Shown: positions 20,995-30,183, counted from the stretch's first letter. The stretch: DNA of 33,576 nucleotides from a virus (IMGVR_UViG_3300027852_000123:1-33576); one strand, 5' to 3'. Notes: a model not told the origin generated them from the sequence alone. Numbers and translations are program-made.

Positions 20995-22044
20995 ATGACA
21001 ACTTTGTACAAGAAGCACAAAAAATCTATAGGTGTATGGCACATTAACCCGATACCTAGCGGCCTATTAGTGCAACACTCAACCACACTAAATGGTAAGC
21101 TAGTTGTGCACAGAGAGGTTATATCTGAGGGCAAGCAAGGTAGATCGCTATCTGATCAGACCCAGCACAGAATACAGTCCAGAATCAACAAACAGCTAGA
21201 CAAAGGCTATGTGACCACTTTAGAGCTTGCCAGGAATGGACCTACTAATACCATGGGTCTTAAGCTGCCTATGCTGGCACAGCAGTTCAAAAAAGTCAGA
21301 AACAAAGGGCAGTTCGTGTGCTACCAACCTAAGTTGGACGGGCATAGGTGTTTGGTAACAAAGCAGGACGGCAAAGTAATAGCGTACACCCGGCAAGGCA
21401 AGCACATTACAACTATCGAGCATATTACTGTTGGACTTATGGGTACACTGCCGGAAGGCATTACCATAGATGGCGAGCTGTACATACACGGTACGCCTCT
21501 ACAAAACATAGGCTCTTTGATAAAGAAGCAACAACCTGGCACTGAGTTACTAGAGCTATGGGTATACGACCTAATCGGCGATGCGCCATTCAAGAATCGG
21601 TATGAGAAGTTGTCGCGCATAATTAAGGGTTTGCCGTCTATCAAGTTGACTCCTACCAGTTTTAAGTTGGTCGATGAGGTAGCGCCTTTACTGACAAAAA
21701 TGATCGACAGAGGGTACGAAGGATTAATAATTAGGCTAAGCGCAAAAGGTTACGAGGACGGCAGACGATCTAATTCACTAGTGAAGGTCAAAAGGTTTTA
21801 CGATAACGAGTTTGTTGTTACAGACGTTATACAATCAAAGGAGGGATGGGGTATTTTGTGTTGCGAAACAACCAACGGACTGCCGTTCAAAGTGAGCGCA
21901 CCGGGTACTCACAAAGAGAAAACAGGCATCTTAGACAACAAACAAGACTACATAGGAAAAATGGTTACGGTGGAGTTTAGCATGCTGACCAACAACGGTA
22001 TACCGTTTCACCCTGTGGCACTAAGATTCAGAGAGGACATTTAA
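20995..22044 (+). CDS. ATP-dependent DNA ligase with an N-terminal WGR-like domain, 349 aa
   Basis: The catalytic motif is QPKLDGHR with Lys 113 as the adenylated lysine. Motif III is EGITIDGELY, motif IV GYEGLIIR and motif V SLVKVKRF; the OB-fold end is GKMVTVEFSML. This is a compact ATP-dependent nucleotidyltransferase ligase that seals nicks. Residues 10-72 (SIGVWHINPIPSGLLVQHS onward, with GKQGRSLSDQT) resemble a WGR domain, a DNA-end-sensing module best known from PARP enzymes, placed before the adenylation domain. ATG 20995 has CGGAG upstream. It is one of three genes between the 70-bp elements. Confidence 0.9.
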   Translation: MTTLYKKHKKSIGVWHINPIPSGLLVQHSTTLNGKLVVHREVISEGKQGRSLSDQTQHRIQSRINKQLDKGYVTTLELARNGPTNTMGLKLPMLAQQFKKVRNKGQFVCYQPKLDGHRCLVTKQDGKVIAYTRQGKHITTIEHITVGLMGTLPEGITIDGELYIHGTPLQNIGSLIKKQQPGTELLELWVYDLIGDAPFKNRYEKLSRIIKGLPSIKLTPTSFKLVDEVAPLLTKMIDRGYEGLIIRLSAKGYEDGRRSNSLVKVKRFYDNEFVVTDVIQSKEGWGILCCETTNGLPFKVSAPGTHKEKTGILDNKQDYIGKMVTVEFSMLTNNGIPFHPVALRFREDI

Positions 22045-22045
22045 C

Positions 22046-22249
22046 ATGGACATACAAGAGATAAAAGACAGAAAGACTAAAATGGATAATGAGATCTTTC
22101 AAGCTGTAGGTAAAGCTGTCAATGATTTTGAAGCTGAGACTGGCGTGCAAGTTGAGTCCGTAGACGTACACTTTATAGAGATACTGCGAATAGGCGTCAG
22201 AGGATCCTCAGTTATACTGGATCAGGTCAGTAGCACATTGGCAATATAA
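22046..22249 (+). CDS. Conserved hypothetical protein, 67 aa
   Basis: ATG 22046 follows the ligase by one base, with AGAGGA upstream. The product has an amphipathic N-terminal helix (IFQAVGKAVNDFEAETGVQV) followed by two strands (ESVDVHFIEILRIG). This is a common short phage protein shape; function is unknown. It is the last gene of the rightward transcription unit and ends two bases before the 70-bp element. Confidence 0.7.
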   Translation: MDIQEIKDRKTKMDNEIFQAVGKAVNDFEAETGVQVESVDVHFIEILRIGVRGSSVILDQVSSTLAI

Positions 22250-22251
22250 AC

Positions 22252-22321
22252 GAAGTAGCCAGATTAAATAAGAATAACGTACTAGTATAGTTACTAACTA
22301 CAACTTAAATCTGGCTACTTC
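22252..22321 (-). repeat. 70-bp element, copy C, inverted relative to copy B
   Basis: It has the same perfect 14-bp arms (22252-22265 and 22308-22321) and a 42-bp interior that is the reverse complement of copy B except at two positions. It fills the gap between the convergent early and late operons. Its right arm contains the last two codons and the TAG stop (22315-22317, minus strand) of the DUF5675 gene. No T-run follows either arm, so it is not a typical factor-independent terminator. Confidence 0.9.
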
Positions 22322-22743
22322 TGTCCTAGCACGTGCCGTCTTACTATCAATATGTGCTCATCTGAGCCACTTAGAGCGCCCATAAACAAGGCAAACGTTT
22401 TTCTACTGTTAAGAACAGCCCATCTGCCGCCTATTGCGCCAAATCTATCCCCTAAACCGATGCAACCTAGCAGCTCAGACACTTTATTGGCGACGTGGAC
22501 CATTATATACGTCCTATCTGGTACATCACACACCTCCCAGCCTGAAACAAACTCGCCACCGGATGACCTTTTTACTACACCTGATCTACGCTTTCTTAGT
22601 ACGTACCTACCGGCTGGTATGCAAGAGACGCGCCTTTCATTCAGCAACCAAGGTCTTTCAACAGTTGCACAGGAGAAGTCATCAGCCCTAAGTACTCCGA
22701 AAGTACCATGTTTGAATGACGTAGTATTTAGTGTTATTACCAT
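22315..22743 (-). CDS. DUF5675-family protein, 142 aa
   Basis: The minus-strand start is ATG 22743, with AAAGG at good spacing; the longer in-frame start at 22812 would run into the tail hub gene. The sequence CATVERPWLLNERRVSCIPA, then GRYVLRKRRSG, WEVCDVPDRTYIMVHVAN and GCIGLGDRFG, matches the DUF5675 family found in phages and bacteria. Its biochemical function is not established; the conserved Cys, His and Asp residues suggest a catalytic or structural site. It is the last gene of the late operon, where lysis or tail-associated genes often lie. The stop codon is inside the 70-bp element. Confidence 0.75.
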   Translation of the reverse strand: MVITLNTTSFKHGTFGVLRADDFSCATVERPWLLNERRVSCIPAGRYVLRKRRSGVVKRSSGGEFVSGWEVCDVPDRTYIMVHVANKVSELLGCIGLGDRFGAIGGRWAVLNSRKTFALFMGALSGSDEHILIVRRHVLGQK

Positions 22744-22759
22744 GTTGAGCCTTTGTGTT

Positions 22760-25654
22760 TTAGATCCATGCTGTATATCCTGCAGGGGGAGTGTCAACAA
22801 ACGACCCTTCAAAGTTAGCCGTAACTTTGGAGCCGCCCTCTACACTGCAAACTGGAATTATAACGCCTGTTCCAAGCAAGACTTTATGCTCTCCGGTTCC
22901 AAGCACAGGGTCACCGCCTCCACCCCAAGCTCCTCCATTCAGTCTAAGCCAAACTTTTCTGGTTGTATGGTCAACTGCGATTCCAAGTCTATCGCCGACA
23001 ACTAGTACCCCAAGACCATAGGCCCCTCCCATTGAAGACCCATTTCGTTGCTGAACTGACCAATAGTCACTGGTGCCTTGTACATTTCTGTTAGCTGTGT
23101 CCACAACGCCCATCACTGGGTCGGGGAATGTAACCTCTTCAATGTCAAGAATAACCTCATAGTATGTTTTGGTGCTTGTTAACGTGTATTCATTATACGC
23201 CCTGTAAGTAGGTATGTTAGCAGTACCTCCATCACCAAGGGCTGTCAGAGAGTTGTTACTTAAAGTAACACCACTCCCGGCCGCCGAGGGTGTCCAAATA
23301 GATTCAGGGTCTTGGAAAAAGGGTAGTGTGTGTTCAAAGGGTACTATTGAATCGCCATTAGTTGCATGGGTCGCGTACACCTTCACTGTCAAATTGTGGT
23401 CACTGTCGGGTGCGGAGTATGAGTAAGATGTACCTGTTTCACCAGTTACGGTTTGTAATAGATCAGGAGCACCGTCGGCATCCCAAAACTCAAGAGTTAC
23501 CGTGGTATCTGCTGGCAAGTCTTGGGTTGCCGCTGGGCCGTCATTCCAGCCATAGTAGTTTTTACCACTTAAACTTTCATCAATACTTGTGTTCTTCCAA
23601 GACACAAGTAGTGGCCCTGTTCGCTGTGTGGTTGGGAATTGCGCCCCGCCAATAAGAATGCCAACTGGGGGTGTAGGCGCCACGCTTACGTTATTCTCAG
23701 CCAAATTAATAGTGGCTGGAGTTGCATAAATAGTTCCCCCTGATTCATCCACCAGCTTATGAGTCCACGTGGCGTCTATAGCAATAGGTGAATTAGAACT
23801 AGCGGCTGTTGACACTTCCCATACAGTTGCGGCGGTAGTGAATGGCCTCGGGAATGTTCCGCCCAGACCTCGGTATACGTCAGTTAGGGTGGTGACGCCG
23901 GTCACGCTGTTGAATGAGGACGTTTCAAACCCTACATACTCATAAACTCCACTCTCCTCTATTAGTAGAATGTTTTCAGTTTCACCTGCCAGAAAATCTG
24001 CTGAAGATACATTAGTAGCGTCAACAAGCAATCCGTCAACCTCAATAGTAGTTGCACCATTCTGAGCTAAGGCAGAGCTCAGCCCTTGAGCAATAGTAAA
24101 AGACCTAATTGGCGTCTCCAGCACACCTCCCGTCTCAACATAAAACCCAGCAGAAGCGCCCACAGGGTCGATTGCAAATAGTAGAGGGACAGCGGCAACC
24201 GCATCGACAAGAAACATCGGAGGTGTAATTGTTTCATAGTAATTACTAATTTCTGCCGGAGCCACAGCGTTGTCACCAATACCTGTTGTAGGTACATCAA
24301 ATACTGATGTCCCATAAGAAAATAGCTCTTCCACAGCCTGTATTTCAACTTCTCTTTTTAGCAAGTCGCCTTTAGTGTGTTCCGTTACCCTCATTACAAG
24401 GTTAGAAAACCCTTCCAACTCTGATGACAGCTTAAATACGTCGCCCACAGACCAGTCCCACGCTTCCCTGCCCGTAATTAGTTTGGCTTCCCTTCTAGGT
24501 CTGGTTCTTTTCTTGGCTTCTCTTGTAAGTATTTGTGAGGCTATATAAGCATTAGAGGCGGCAAACATGTCTATAGAAATAGTCACATCCCTACCAAGTA
24601 TTTGGCGGGCAGCGACATTTGATAATGTTATTTTCTTTTCTTTATAGTGGGCTGCTGAGTCAAGATAAGTTAAGTTGATCTTGGTAGGGGTGCTTGAGAT
24701 GCCATTCCCAACCATTGCAAGTTCAATTATGTTTTCGTCATCTAGAGATGGGATTGCACCTATGTCAAAGTCGTCTCTCAGTAATGAATACACCACATCA
24801 CCTGTAATTGGGCTTCTATACCTAACCCCGTCAATCAGGTCTAGTATTTCACGCTCAATAGTAGGTGCATCTTTATCATACCAAGTGCGAGCAATCCCAA
24901 GCCCTTCGCTTTTAAGGGTGTCTGCCATGGCTGCTATTGCCGCAGTGTCTATTGAATAACCACTACCTATACCCCACAAGGTATTTTTCATCAGTGCATA
25001 AAGGACATAGGCAGGATTGGCCATGTAGGCCCCTACGATATGATTCACCGGATGGTTCAAAGGGTTTGGGTAATGAGCATAAACAAAAGATACAGGTTTG
25101 AAATTCTCGGCATTCCCCCAATAAAATCTGTAGGTGTCTAGGTAAAATAGCACTCGCGCCAAAGATGGGTAACCAGGTTGCTCACGTCCCGGCATGAGTC
25201 CCTCCACCTTTTGGTTAATATGCCCAACATCATGCCCTGCCACATACATAGCATACCCAGTCATACCTCCACCGCCAGGGGTACCAGAATTACCAAAAAC
25301 ATCAGGCTTATCTATGTACACTTCATCCAAGGTCTGATCCATGGTTCCCTCCCAGATTTTCGCGTCATTTGCCCAAATCTGGTGAAGAACCCCTGGCCCA
25401 TAGGCTATCGCCATTTCAATGTCTTGGTGGTATTGTTCCCGGCCATTACTCCTCGAATGTATGCGCAATGGTCCCACATCCAATATGTTCGGGCCGTCAA
25501 CCAAAGTTTTACCCACGGCAAGTGGAATTTTCCTTGATTGTGACACGGTTGGGTGCTTTGGGTTTCCCGGCTCAGCAGATGGTGTGTCCGGCTTCTGAAG
25601 CACTGCAAAAAGAACAATTAATGCCATGACTCCGTAATAAATAGCTTCGAGCAT
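22760..25654 (-). CDS. Tail tip/hub protein with a C-terminal SPRY-like domain, 964 aa
   Basis: The minus-strand start is ATG 25654 with CGGAG upstream; longer starts would enter the BR0599 gene. Residues 1-20 are hydrophobic (MLEAIYYGVMALIVLFAVLQ), as in several tail-tip proteins of the J/Phage-tail_3 type. The central region (NLTYLDSAAHYKEKKITLSN, TREAKKRTRPRREAKLITG, EAWDWSVGDVFKLSS) fits the Phage-tail_3 hub domain. Fibronectin-like segments follow. The last 180 residues (TYYEVILDIEEVTFPD, DRLGIAVDHTTRKVWLRLNG) resemble a SPRY/concanavalin-like domain, probably binding the host surface. It likely caps the tail and contacts the receptor. The start lies one base after the upstream gene's stop. 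Confidence 0.82.
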   Translation of the reverse strand: MLEAIYYGVMALIVLFAVLQKPDTPSAEPGNPKHPTVSQSRKIPLAVGKTLVDGPNILDVGPLRIHSRSNGREQYHQDIEMAIAYGPGVLHQIWANDAKIWEGTMDQTLDEVYIDKPDVFGNSGTPGGGGMTGYAMYVAGHDVGHINQKVEGLMPGREQPGYPSLARVLFYLDTYRFYWGNAENFKPVSFVYAHYPNPLNHPVNHIVGAYMANPAYVLYALMKNTLWGIGSGYSIDTAAIAAMADTLKSEGLGIARTWYDKDAPTIEREILDLIDGVRYRSPITGDVVYSLLRDDFDIGAIPSLDDENIIELAMVGNGISSTPTKINLTYLDSAAHYKEKKITLSNVAARQILGRDVTISIDMFAASNAYIASQILTREAKKRTRPRREAKLITGREAWDWSVGDVFKLSSELEGFSNLVMRVTEHTKGDLLKREVEIQAVEELFSYGTSVFDVPTTGIGDNAVAPAEISNYYETITPPMFLVDAVAAVPLLFAIDPVGASAGFYVETGGVLETPIRSFTIAQGLSSALAQNGATTIEVDGLLVDATNVSSADFLAGETENILLIEESGVYEYVGFETSSFNSVTGVTTLTDVYRGLGGTFPRPFTTAATVWEVSTAASSNSPIAIDATWTHKLVDESGGTIYATPATINLAENNVSVAPTPPVGILIGGAQFPTTQRTGPLLVSWKNTSIDESLSGKNYYGWNDGPAATQDLPADTTVTLEFWDADGAPDLLQTVTGETGTSYSYSAPDSDHNLTVKVYATHATNGDSIVPFEHTLPFFQDPESIWTPSAAGSGVTLSNNSLTALGDGGTANIPTYRAYNEYTLTSTKTYYEVILDIEEVTFPDPVMGVVDTANRNVQGTSDYWSVQQRNGSSMGGAYGLGVLVVGDRLGIAVDHTTRKVWLRLNGGAWGGGGDPVLGTGEHKVLLGTGVIIPVCSVEGGSKVTANFEGSFVDTPPAGYTAWI

Positions 25655-25655
25655 T

Positions 25656-26504
25656 TTAAACTTCTCCGTATACGCCCGAGGCGTCAAATGGATTAACCTT
25701 ATCTGCATAGGGCGCGCCAAGATACCGATGTCTATTATTAAATAGCGCAGGATCTTTGCACCTATCAAAAGATGCTCTGCACGACGGGTACATTGTTATA
25801 TCAACACCCGCAACAATAGCCGGAGAAATACGATCCACAACAATATTGAGATTATCTGTTATAGATGTAACCCACAGCTTCTCCACACCGTGTGGGCCTA
25901 ACAGTGATATGTAGCCTCCCGAATAATGGTCAATATCAACTGCGTCTACAGGAGTTCCTACAGTAAGAGACAACAGGTCAACTGCCACTATTGAATTTGA
26001 AAACGCAAAAAGGGACGCTTGCAAACCACAGCCCCCATCGTATTGGGTATGCTGGCAGTTCAAGCCAAAACTAGGTTGCAGAGCAGTTCTATTCAATTCA
26101 AAGTCAGATGGAGCAAAGTGAAGTTTCACAACTGGGTACTTGGCTTCATATTTTATGTAACTGCCTTTGAACTCATGAACAAGCTCTGCCATCTCAGTTA
26201 GATTATCGCCACGCTCTAGCGACTTAATTTCAATAGTCCATTCTTGTGCTGGGATGTAGGCTCTCAAATAAGCTGACAGAGGATGTAGATAGTCAAGTTC
26301 CACAGTCACAGTGCTTTTTGCCGCGTCCCCAGAGTTAACAACCTTTGAATGGGTGATACCAACGTAACTCTCATAGACAACACCTCCATGAGTTATATCT
26401 TGCTCAGCAGAAGTGTGCCTGTATATTGTGGTGCCTATGTAAAAGGTGTAGATGTTTACCGGTTGGCTATCTTCTTCTGTTTTATGGAAATCGTTATACG
26501 GCAT
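25656..26504 (-). CDS. BR0599/DUF2163-like tail assembly protein, 282 aa
   Basis: Features of the BR0599 family are visible: an N-terminal beta domain (NIYTFYIGTTIYRHTSAE), LNCQHTQYDGGCGL in the middle, and a C-terminal signature CRASFDRCKDPALFNNRHRY followed by LGAPYADKVNP. The spaced cysteines match the family's conserved positions. Members are encoded directly before the hub gene in siphoviruses and gene-transfer agents and are part of the distal tail or baseplate. The start overlaps the preceding stop by one base. Function is inferred from family and position. Confidence 0.85.
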   Translation of the reverse strand: MPYNDFHKTEEDSQPVNIYTFYIGTTIYRHTSAEQDITHGGVVYESYVGITHSKVVNSGDAAKSTVTVELDYLHPLSAYLRAYIPAQEWTIEIKSLERGDNLTEMAELVHEFKGSYIKYEAKYPVVKLHFAPSDFELNRTALQPSFGLNCQHTQYDGGCGLQASLFAFSNSIVAVDLLSLTVGTPVDAVDIDHYSGGYISLLGPHGVEKLWVTSITDNLNIVVDRISPAIVAGVDITMYPSCRASFDRCKDPALFNNRHRYLGAPYADKVNPFDASGVYGEV

Positions 26505-28201
26505 TAAATAACCTCAGCTGTGGTCTTGAGCTCTGATATTATATGGTTCGTATACTTCATCGTGAAATCATCTTTTGCATAACGCGTCAGTCTCATTAAC
26601 GAGATTACAGCAACCTCCTCAATTGTGAACGCAGGCATTACATCTAAGGTCAGTACTGAACCTACGTCATCAGAGACTCTAGAGTAATAAACCGAGCCGT
26701 CATTTAGAAGAACTTGAATGTCGTAAGGAGGTACCAATGCAGTGCCCAACACATTCATGGCGGTTCCACCTGTATAGTTTGAGCTTAAAGCAAGGTCAGT
26801 TTGCCATGTCGGTAAGTAAAATGATTTCTGACCTCCTACCCTGGTAGCCAGCCAGCGCTTCACGTCCATACGGCCGGCGTGACCTTGCTTTATGAAGTTA
26901 TGCTGGTAAATACCTCTAAGTCTATTTTCAATATTCCAGTGCTTCTTTCTAGAAAACTTATTACCGGTGGTAACCTTGGCGCGTCGGAGCGTGGCGTGTA
27001 TCTTCCTTTGTATCATGGACGGGTCTTGTAAAACGTCGATGCCATAGTGCTGAGTGTATGTGATTTGCTCCATATCGTAAGCTGTTGCCACAACAGCGGT
27101 CAGTTTTGCAAAGTAGTGATCCTGATTGTAAAAGTCGTAGGACGCATTTTCTATATAGCAAATCAAAGCTGGCATTACTGTGGCGTGCTTATATTGATTA
27201 GATATCGGTAAAAGCAACCCTACATCCGTGAGCGAAGTTGATGTTACTCCTTGCAATTCAGACTTAGGATCAACTCCCTCTTCCTGAATAAACACTTGCT
27301 CACCAACTATAAATTCAGCATCCGTAGTGTCCAAGGTAACTGACACCCCACCCACTGAGAGCTCACCAACAGCCCTTTCATCCCACCATAAGGGAACTGC
27401 AACTAATTTCTCAGCGTCATCAACCAACGCTTCAAATTGGTGTATTTCTTCTTTTGGGATGTACATAGAATAACTTATTGTTCTGCTGGGTGCCGTGCGC
27501 AGGCCTGCCGCATAGGACTTGTTTCTAGCATTTATTTTTGAAGTGTACCAACCTATCTTTTCACTAATTGACTTCAGTGGGCGCCAAGGCAGGGGGGAGA
27601 CTCTTATTAATGTGACTTCCCATATTACGTCCTGCTTATCATAGTCAAAACGTATTGTCCCCTCATAAAGTGCGGGGCCGTTCTTTCCAGCATAGAACTG
27701 AGTATCTAGGTTTGTGTGCGGCATGTGGTTAAACACATACACAGGCTCAATGGACATTGCAGTATCTGGCCCAGTGTCTAAAACTACAGCCGAAAGCGGT
27801 CTTGCGTCTCTGCGAAAAGAGGAGTAAATTAGCAAGTTTTGTGTAGCGGACTCATTGAACCGCAATGTGAATTTATTATCTGGCAGTTCAAAGAATCTTT
27901 CAAACCAGTTAAAACCAATTACGTCCATATCACTAGGCGCTTTCTTCACTGCTTGGTCAGTTTCACTCCTCCCACGGGTTGACGACCAGGCATTACTGTG
28001 CACCGAAACTATATTTGACACAAAGACACCTGACGGAGTACTTGTCAATACAGGAGCTAGGTTTGAAGAATAATTATATACATTAGGCACCCATGGCTTC
28101 ACAGCGGTGGTTATTGTGGGCGATACACTGCTAGGTGTAGCATCCCGCCACGTGAAATACGGGTAGCTGTTATCTAGAGCAACACCATTTTGAGCTGTCA
28201 T
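26504..28201 (-). CDS. Tail or baseplate structural protein, 565 aa
   Basis: A large beta-rich protein in the tail operon, between two virion proteins and the BR0599-like protein. It lacks a signal peptide or membrane helix and has many aromatic, strand-like segments (PYFTWRDATPSSVSPT, WEVTLIRVSPLPWRPLKS). Near residue 440 there is a basic segment (RKIHATLRRAKVTTGNKFSR). The position after the tape measure suggests a distal tail or baseplate component, but I do not recognise the family from sequence alone. The start is ATG 28201, one base after the upstream gene's stop. Confidence 0.7.
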   Translation of the reverse strand: MTAQNGVALDNSYPYFTWRDATPSSVSPTITTAVKPWVPNVYNYSSNLAPVLTSTPSGVFVSNIVSVHSNAWSSTRGRSETDQAVKKAPSDMDVIGFNWFERFFELPDNKFTLRFNESATQNLLIYSSFRRDARPLSAVVLDTGPDTAMSIEPVYVFNHMPHTNLDTQFYAGKNGPALYEGTIRFDYDKQDVIWEVTLIRVSPLPWRPLKSISEKIGWYTSKINARNKSYAAGLRTAPSRTISYSMYIPKEEIHQFEALVDDAEKLVAVPLWWDERAVGELSVGGVSVTLDTTDAEFIVGEQVFIQEEGVDPKSELQGVTSTSLTDVGLLLPISNQYKHATVMPALICYIENASYDFYNQDHYFAKLTAVVATAYDMEQITYTQHYGIDVLQDPSMIQRKIHATLRRAKVTTGNKFSRKKHWNIENRLRGIYQHNFIKQGHAGRMDVKRWLATRVGGQKSFYLPTWQTDLALSSNYTGGTAMNVLGTALVPPYDIQVLLNDGSVYYSRVSDDVGSVLTLDVMPAFTIEEVAVISLMRLTRYAKDDFTMKYTNHIISELKTTAEVI

Positions 28202-28202
28202 G

Positions 28203-29174
28203 TTAGGTCACTATCTTTTTATAAGCCAGGCCGTTGTGGTTGCAACGCTCTTCAGTGCCGGTGTACCCTCCTTTTCTCCCTGCTGGGAAAGTTATCCAAG
28301 TATCTGCTCCAATCACATACTCTTGCTTATCAATAAGGGCACCAACATTGCACATACGGACATCAGGTACGGACCCCATTAAGTATAGGGCTTTTGGGCT
28401 CACAGATCTGTCCCATAGCATAGCGTGAATAGGGTTAAGTCCTAGAAACCCGTTGTGCATACTAGCGCCTACTGCGTATAGAGGGCCTGTAAACCCGCCG
28501 TCTATACCGGTTATCAGTAGGTTATTTAGGGCGTTCCCGTCAGCGTCAGTAGCTGTGTTACTATCACCTATAGTAACGCCCCATCGGGAGGCTGCTGACT
28601 TACTGCCGGGAAGTGCTGCCGCAGCGTTGGTTTCACCCCAGAAACTAAAGTTCTGAGTACTCCCTACACTGGACAATCTACCTGCGTCAAAGGGATAGCA
28701 GTTTTCATTCGCGCTAGTTGCGTACTCCTGAGACCCTGTGGACACATGATGGGCATAAGCATATTCCCCTCCTGTCCAATCCCCTACCTTAACCATTTCA
28801 CCGAAACCAAAGTGACGAAAGCTGGTTGCCACATTCTCCACAACAACATGAATATAGTTGTCATCCTCAAAAAAGAAGTAGCTTGGGTATGGGCCAGCCA
28901 TGTGCGAGACCCGTTTACCAGAATTTGTAAGCGTGGACGAATTATCCAAAGACCCAGTATGGGTACCTGGTGCGCCCCCAGTGTACCCTCTGGCGGTAAA
29001 TATCTTCAGCAAAGGGTCTACATCCAAAAAGCTGATATAGATGTTGTTTTTGTGCATTGCTCCAGCACCTAAAGCCCATGCGGAGTCTATTGTCCAGCCG
29101 TTTAGTCCTGCAAAGGTGAAAAGCTTCGCTATTAGGTCTGATAATCCCGTTGCCGATCCTGTTTCAAATGCCAT
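28203..29174 (-). CDS. Virion structural protein, paralogue 1, 323 aa
   Basis: Starts MAFETGSATGLSDLIAKLFT and ends in a strand-rich region (YVIGADTWITFPAGRKGGYT). The internal sequence is rich in Gly, Thr, Ser and aromatic residues, as in tail-associated surface proteins. Its N-terminus, GADTW motif and overall layout match the next gene upstream (29176-30183), so the two are probably tandem paralogues. Expected to be part of the tail tip or its decoration; receptor contact is possible but not shown. Start ATG 29174 directly follows the neighbour's stop. Confidence 0.65.
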   Translation of the reverse strand: MAFETGSATGLSDLIAKLFTFAGLNGWTIDSAWALGAGAMHKNNIYISFLDVDPLLKIFTARGYTGGAPGTHTGSLDNSSTLTNSGKRVSHMAGPYPSYFFFEDDNYIHVVVENVATSFRHFGFGEMVKVGDWTGGEYAYAHHVSTGSQEYATSANENCYPFDAGRLSSVGSTQNFSFWGETNAAAALPGSKSAASRWGVTIGDSNTATDADGNALNNLLITGIDGGFTGPLYAVGASMHNGFLGLNPIHAMLWDRSVSPKALYLMGSVPDVRMCNVGALIDKQEYVIGADTWITFPAGRKGGYTGTEERCNHNGLAYKKIVT

Positions 29175-29175
29175 A

Positions 29176-30183
29176 CTATTCTTCCCTTATTGCTACGCCA
29201 GTCCACGTATCTGTACGGTGTATATTTTGAAAAACCATAAAGGTATCCGCACTAATACCATCTGTAATCACATCTTCAGCAGTTACCCCGCCTCCATAAC
29301 TGCACCAATAAATATTATGGATTTCACCTAAAAACTGCCTTGAAGGATCTAGCATATACAACGTAGCAGGGAGCAATGGAACTGCTGGCGTGCCCGCCCC
29401 GTTCTCTGTTGGTAGCAAATTGCTATTAGGCACCCCGCCCGGGCTGTTACTATGAAGCAAGGTTCTTGCATTATAGGTATCCACAACTCTGTTCTCCAAA
29501 ACTGGGTCAGATGATGAGACATGATATGCAAGAGGCCAGACCACAATAGGCCCCGCACCCACTGTGACTTCCTGACCACCTGTTCCAGTATGATTCATGA
29601 CCGTATACCACTGCCCATCAACCATACGCAAATACGCTGATGAGTTGCTCCCACTTCCCGATGGGCTATGCGATGACGATGCCCCAACATAGTTGCCGTT
29701 AAATAATTCTTCTTTTCTCCAAGAAGACCCCATTACAAGCATGGGGTAAGGGTATTCATCTGCCGTTGCAAATTGATCGAAGAATCCAGCATACATGAAT
29801 TGATACGCTGTACCCGTCTTCACAATCATGCAGACTCTGCGACCAGTTACAAAGAACCAGTAAGTCATGATGGTGTTTTGTAAGGGTATGTATGACGGCA
29901 GGCTCACACCAGGCTGAGCGTCAAAATCAGCCCCTGCTAGATACCCGGTGTAGCCTCGCAACTCCCAGTTATAGTATCCATCAGTGGCGTTAAAGTAAGA
30001 GCGTATACCAAAGAATATCTCATCAGTTGCGCCTCCATCACCTTTGAATATCATTTCATAGTCACCCGCCACATCATTTCGCTCAGTGACCCAATGAGAT
30101 CCGGCTGGAGCTGAAATCACGTAGTCCCTAAACTTAATCATTAGGTCTAGGTAGTCTGTTGCGGTTCCTGTTGTTGTTGCCAT
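29176..30183 (-). CDS. Virion structural protein, paralogue 2, 335 aa
   Basis: Starts MATTTGTATDYLDLMIKFRD and has near its end ISADTFMVFQNIHRTDTWTG, aligning in layout with the downstream paralogue (TGSATGLSDLI and IGADTWITF). Shared middle features are a tyrosine- and phenylalanine-rich stretch (PVLENR versus PKALYL regions are diverged) and a Gly/Ser-rich linker (SSSHSPSGSGSNSS). It lies directly after the tape-measure gene, separated by one base. A tail-associated structural role is inferred from position; no enzyme motif is seen. Confidence 0.65.
   Translation of the reverse strand: MATTTGTATDYLDLMIKFRDYVISAPAGSHWVTERNDVAGDYEMIFKGDGGATDEIFFGIRSYFNATDGYYNWELRGYTGYLAGADFDAQPGVSLPSYIPLQNTIMTYWFFVTGRRVCMIVKTGTAYQFMYAGFFDQFATADEYPYPMLVMGSSWRKEELFNGNYVGASSSHSPSGSGSNSSAYLRMVDGQWYTVMNHTGTGGQEVTVGAGPIVVWPLAYHVSSSDPVLENRVVDTYNARTLLHSNSPGGVPNSNLLPTENGAGTPAVPLLPATLYMLDPSRQFLGEIHNIYWCSYGGGVTAEDVITDGISADTFMVFQNIHRTDTWTGVAIREE

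Noticed and set aside
22352-23005. A 217-codon plus-strand ORF across the DUF5675 and tail hub genes
   Set aside because: Both minus-strand genes have clear family motifs and ribosome sites; the plus frame is low-complexity Ser/Pro/Thr-rich.
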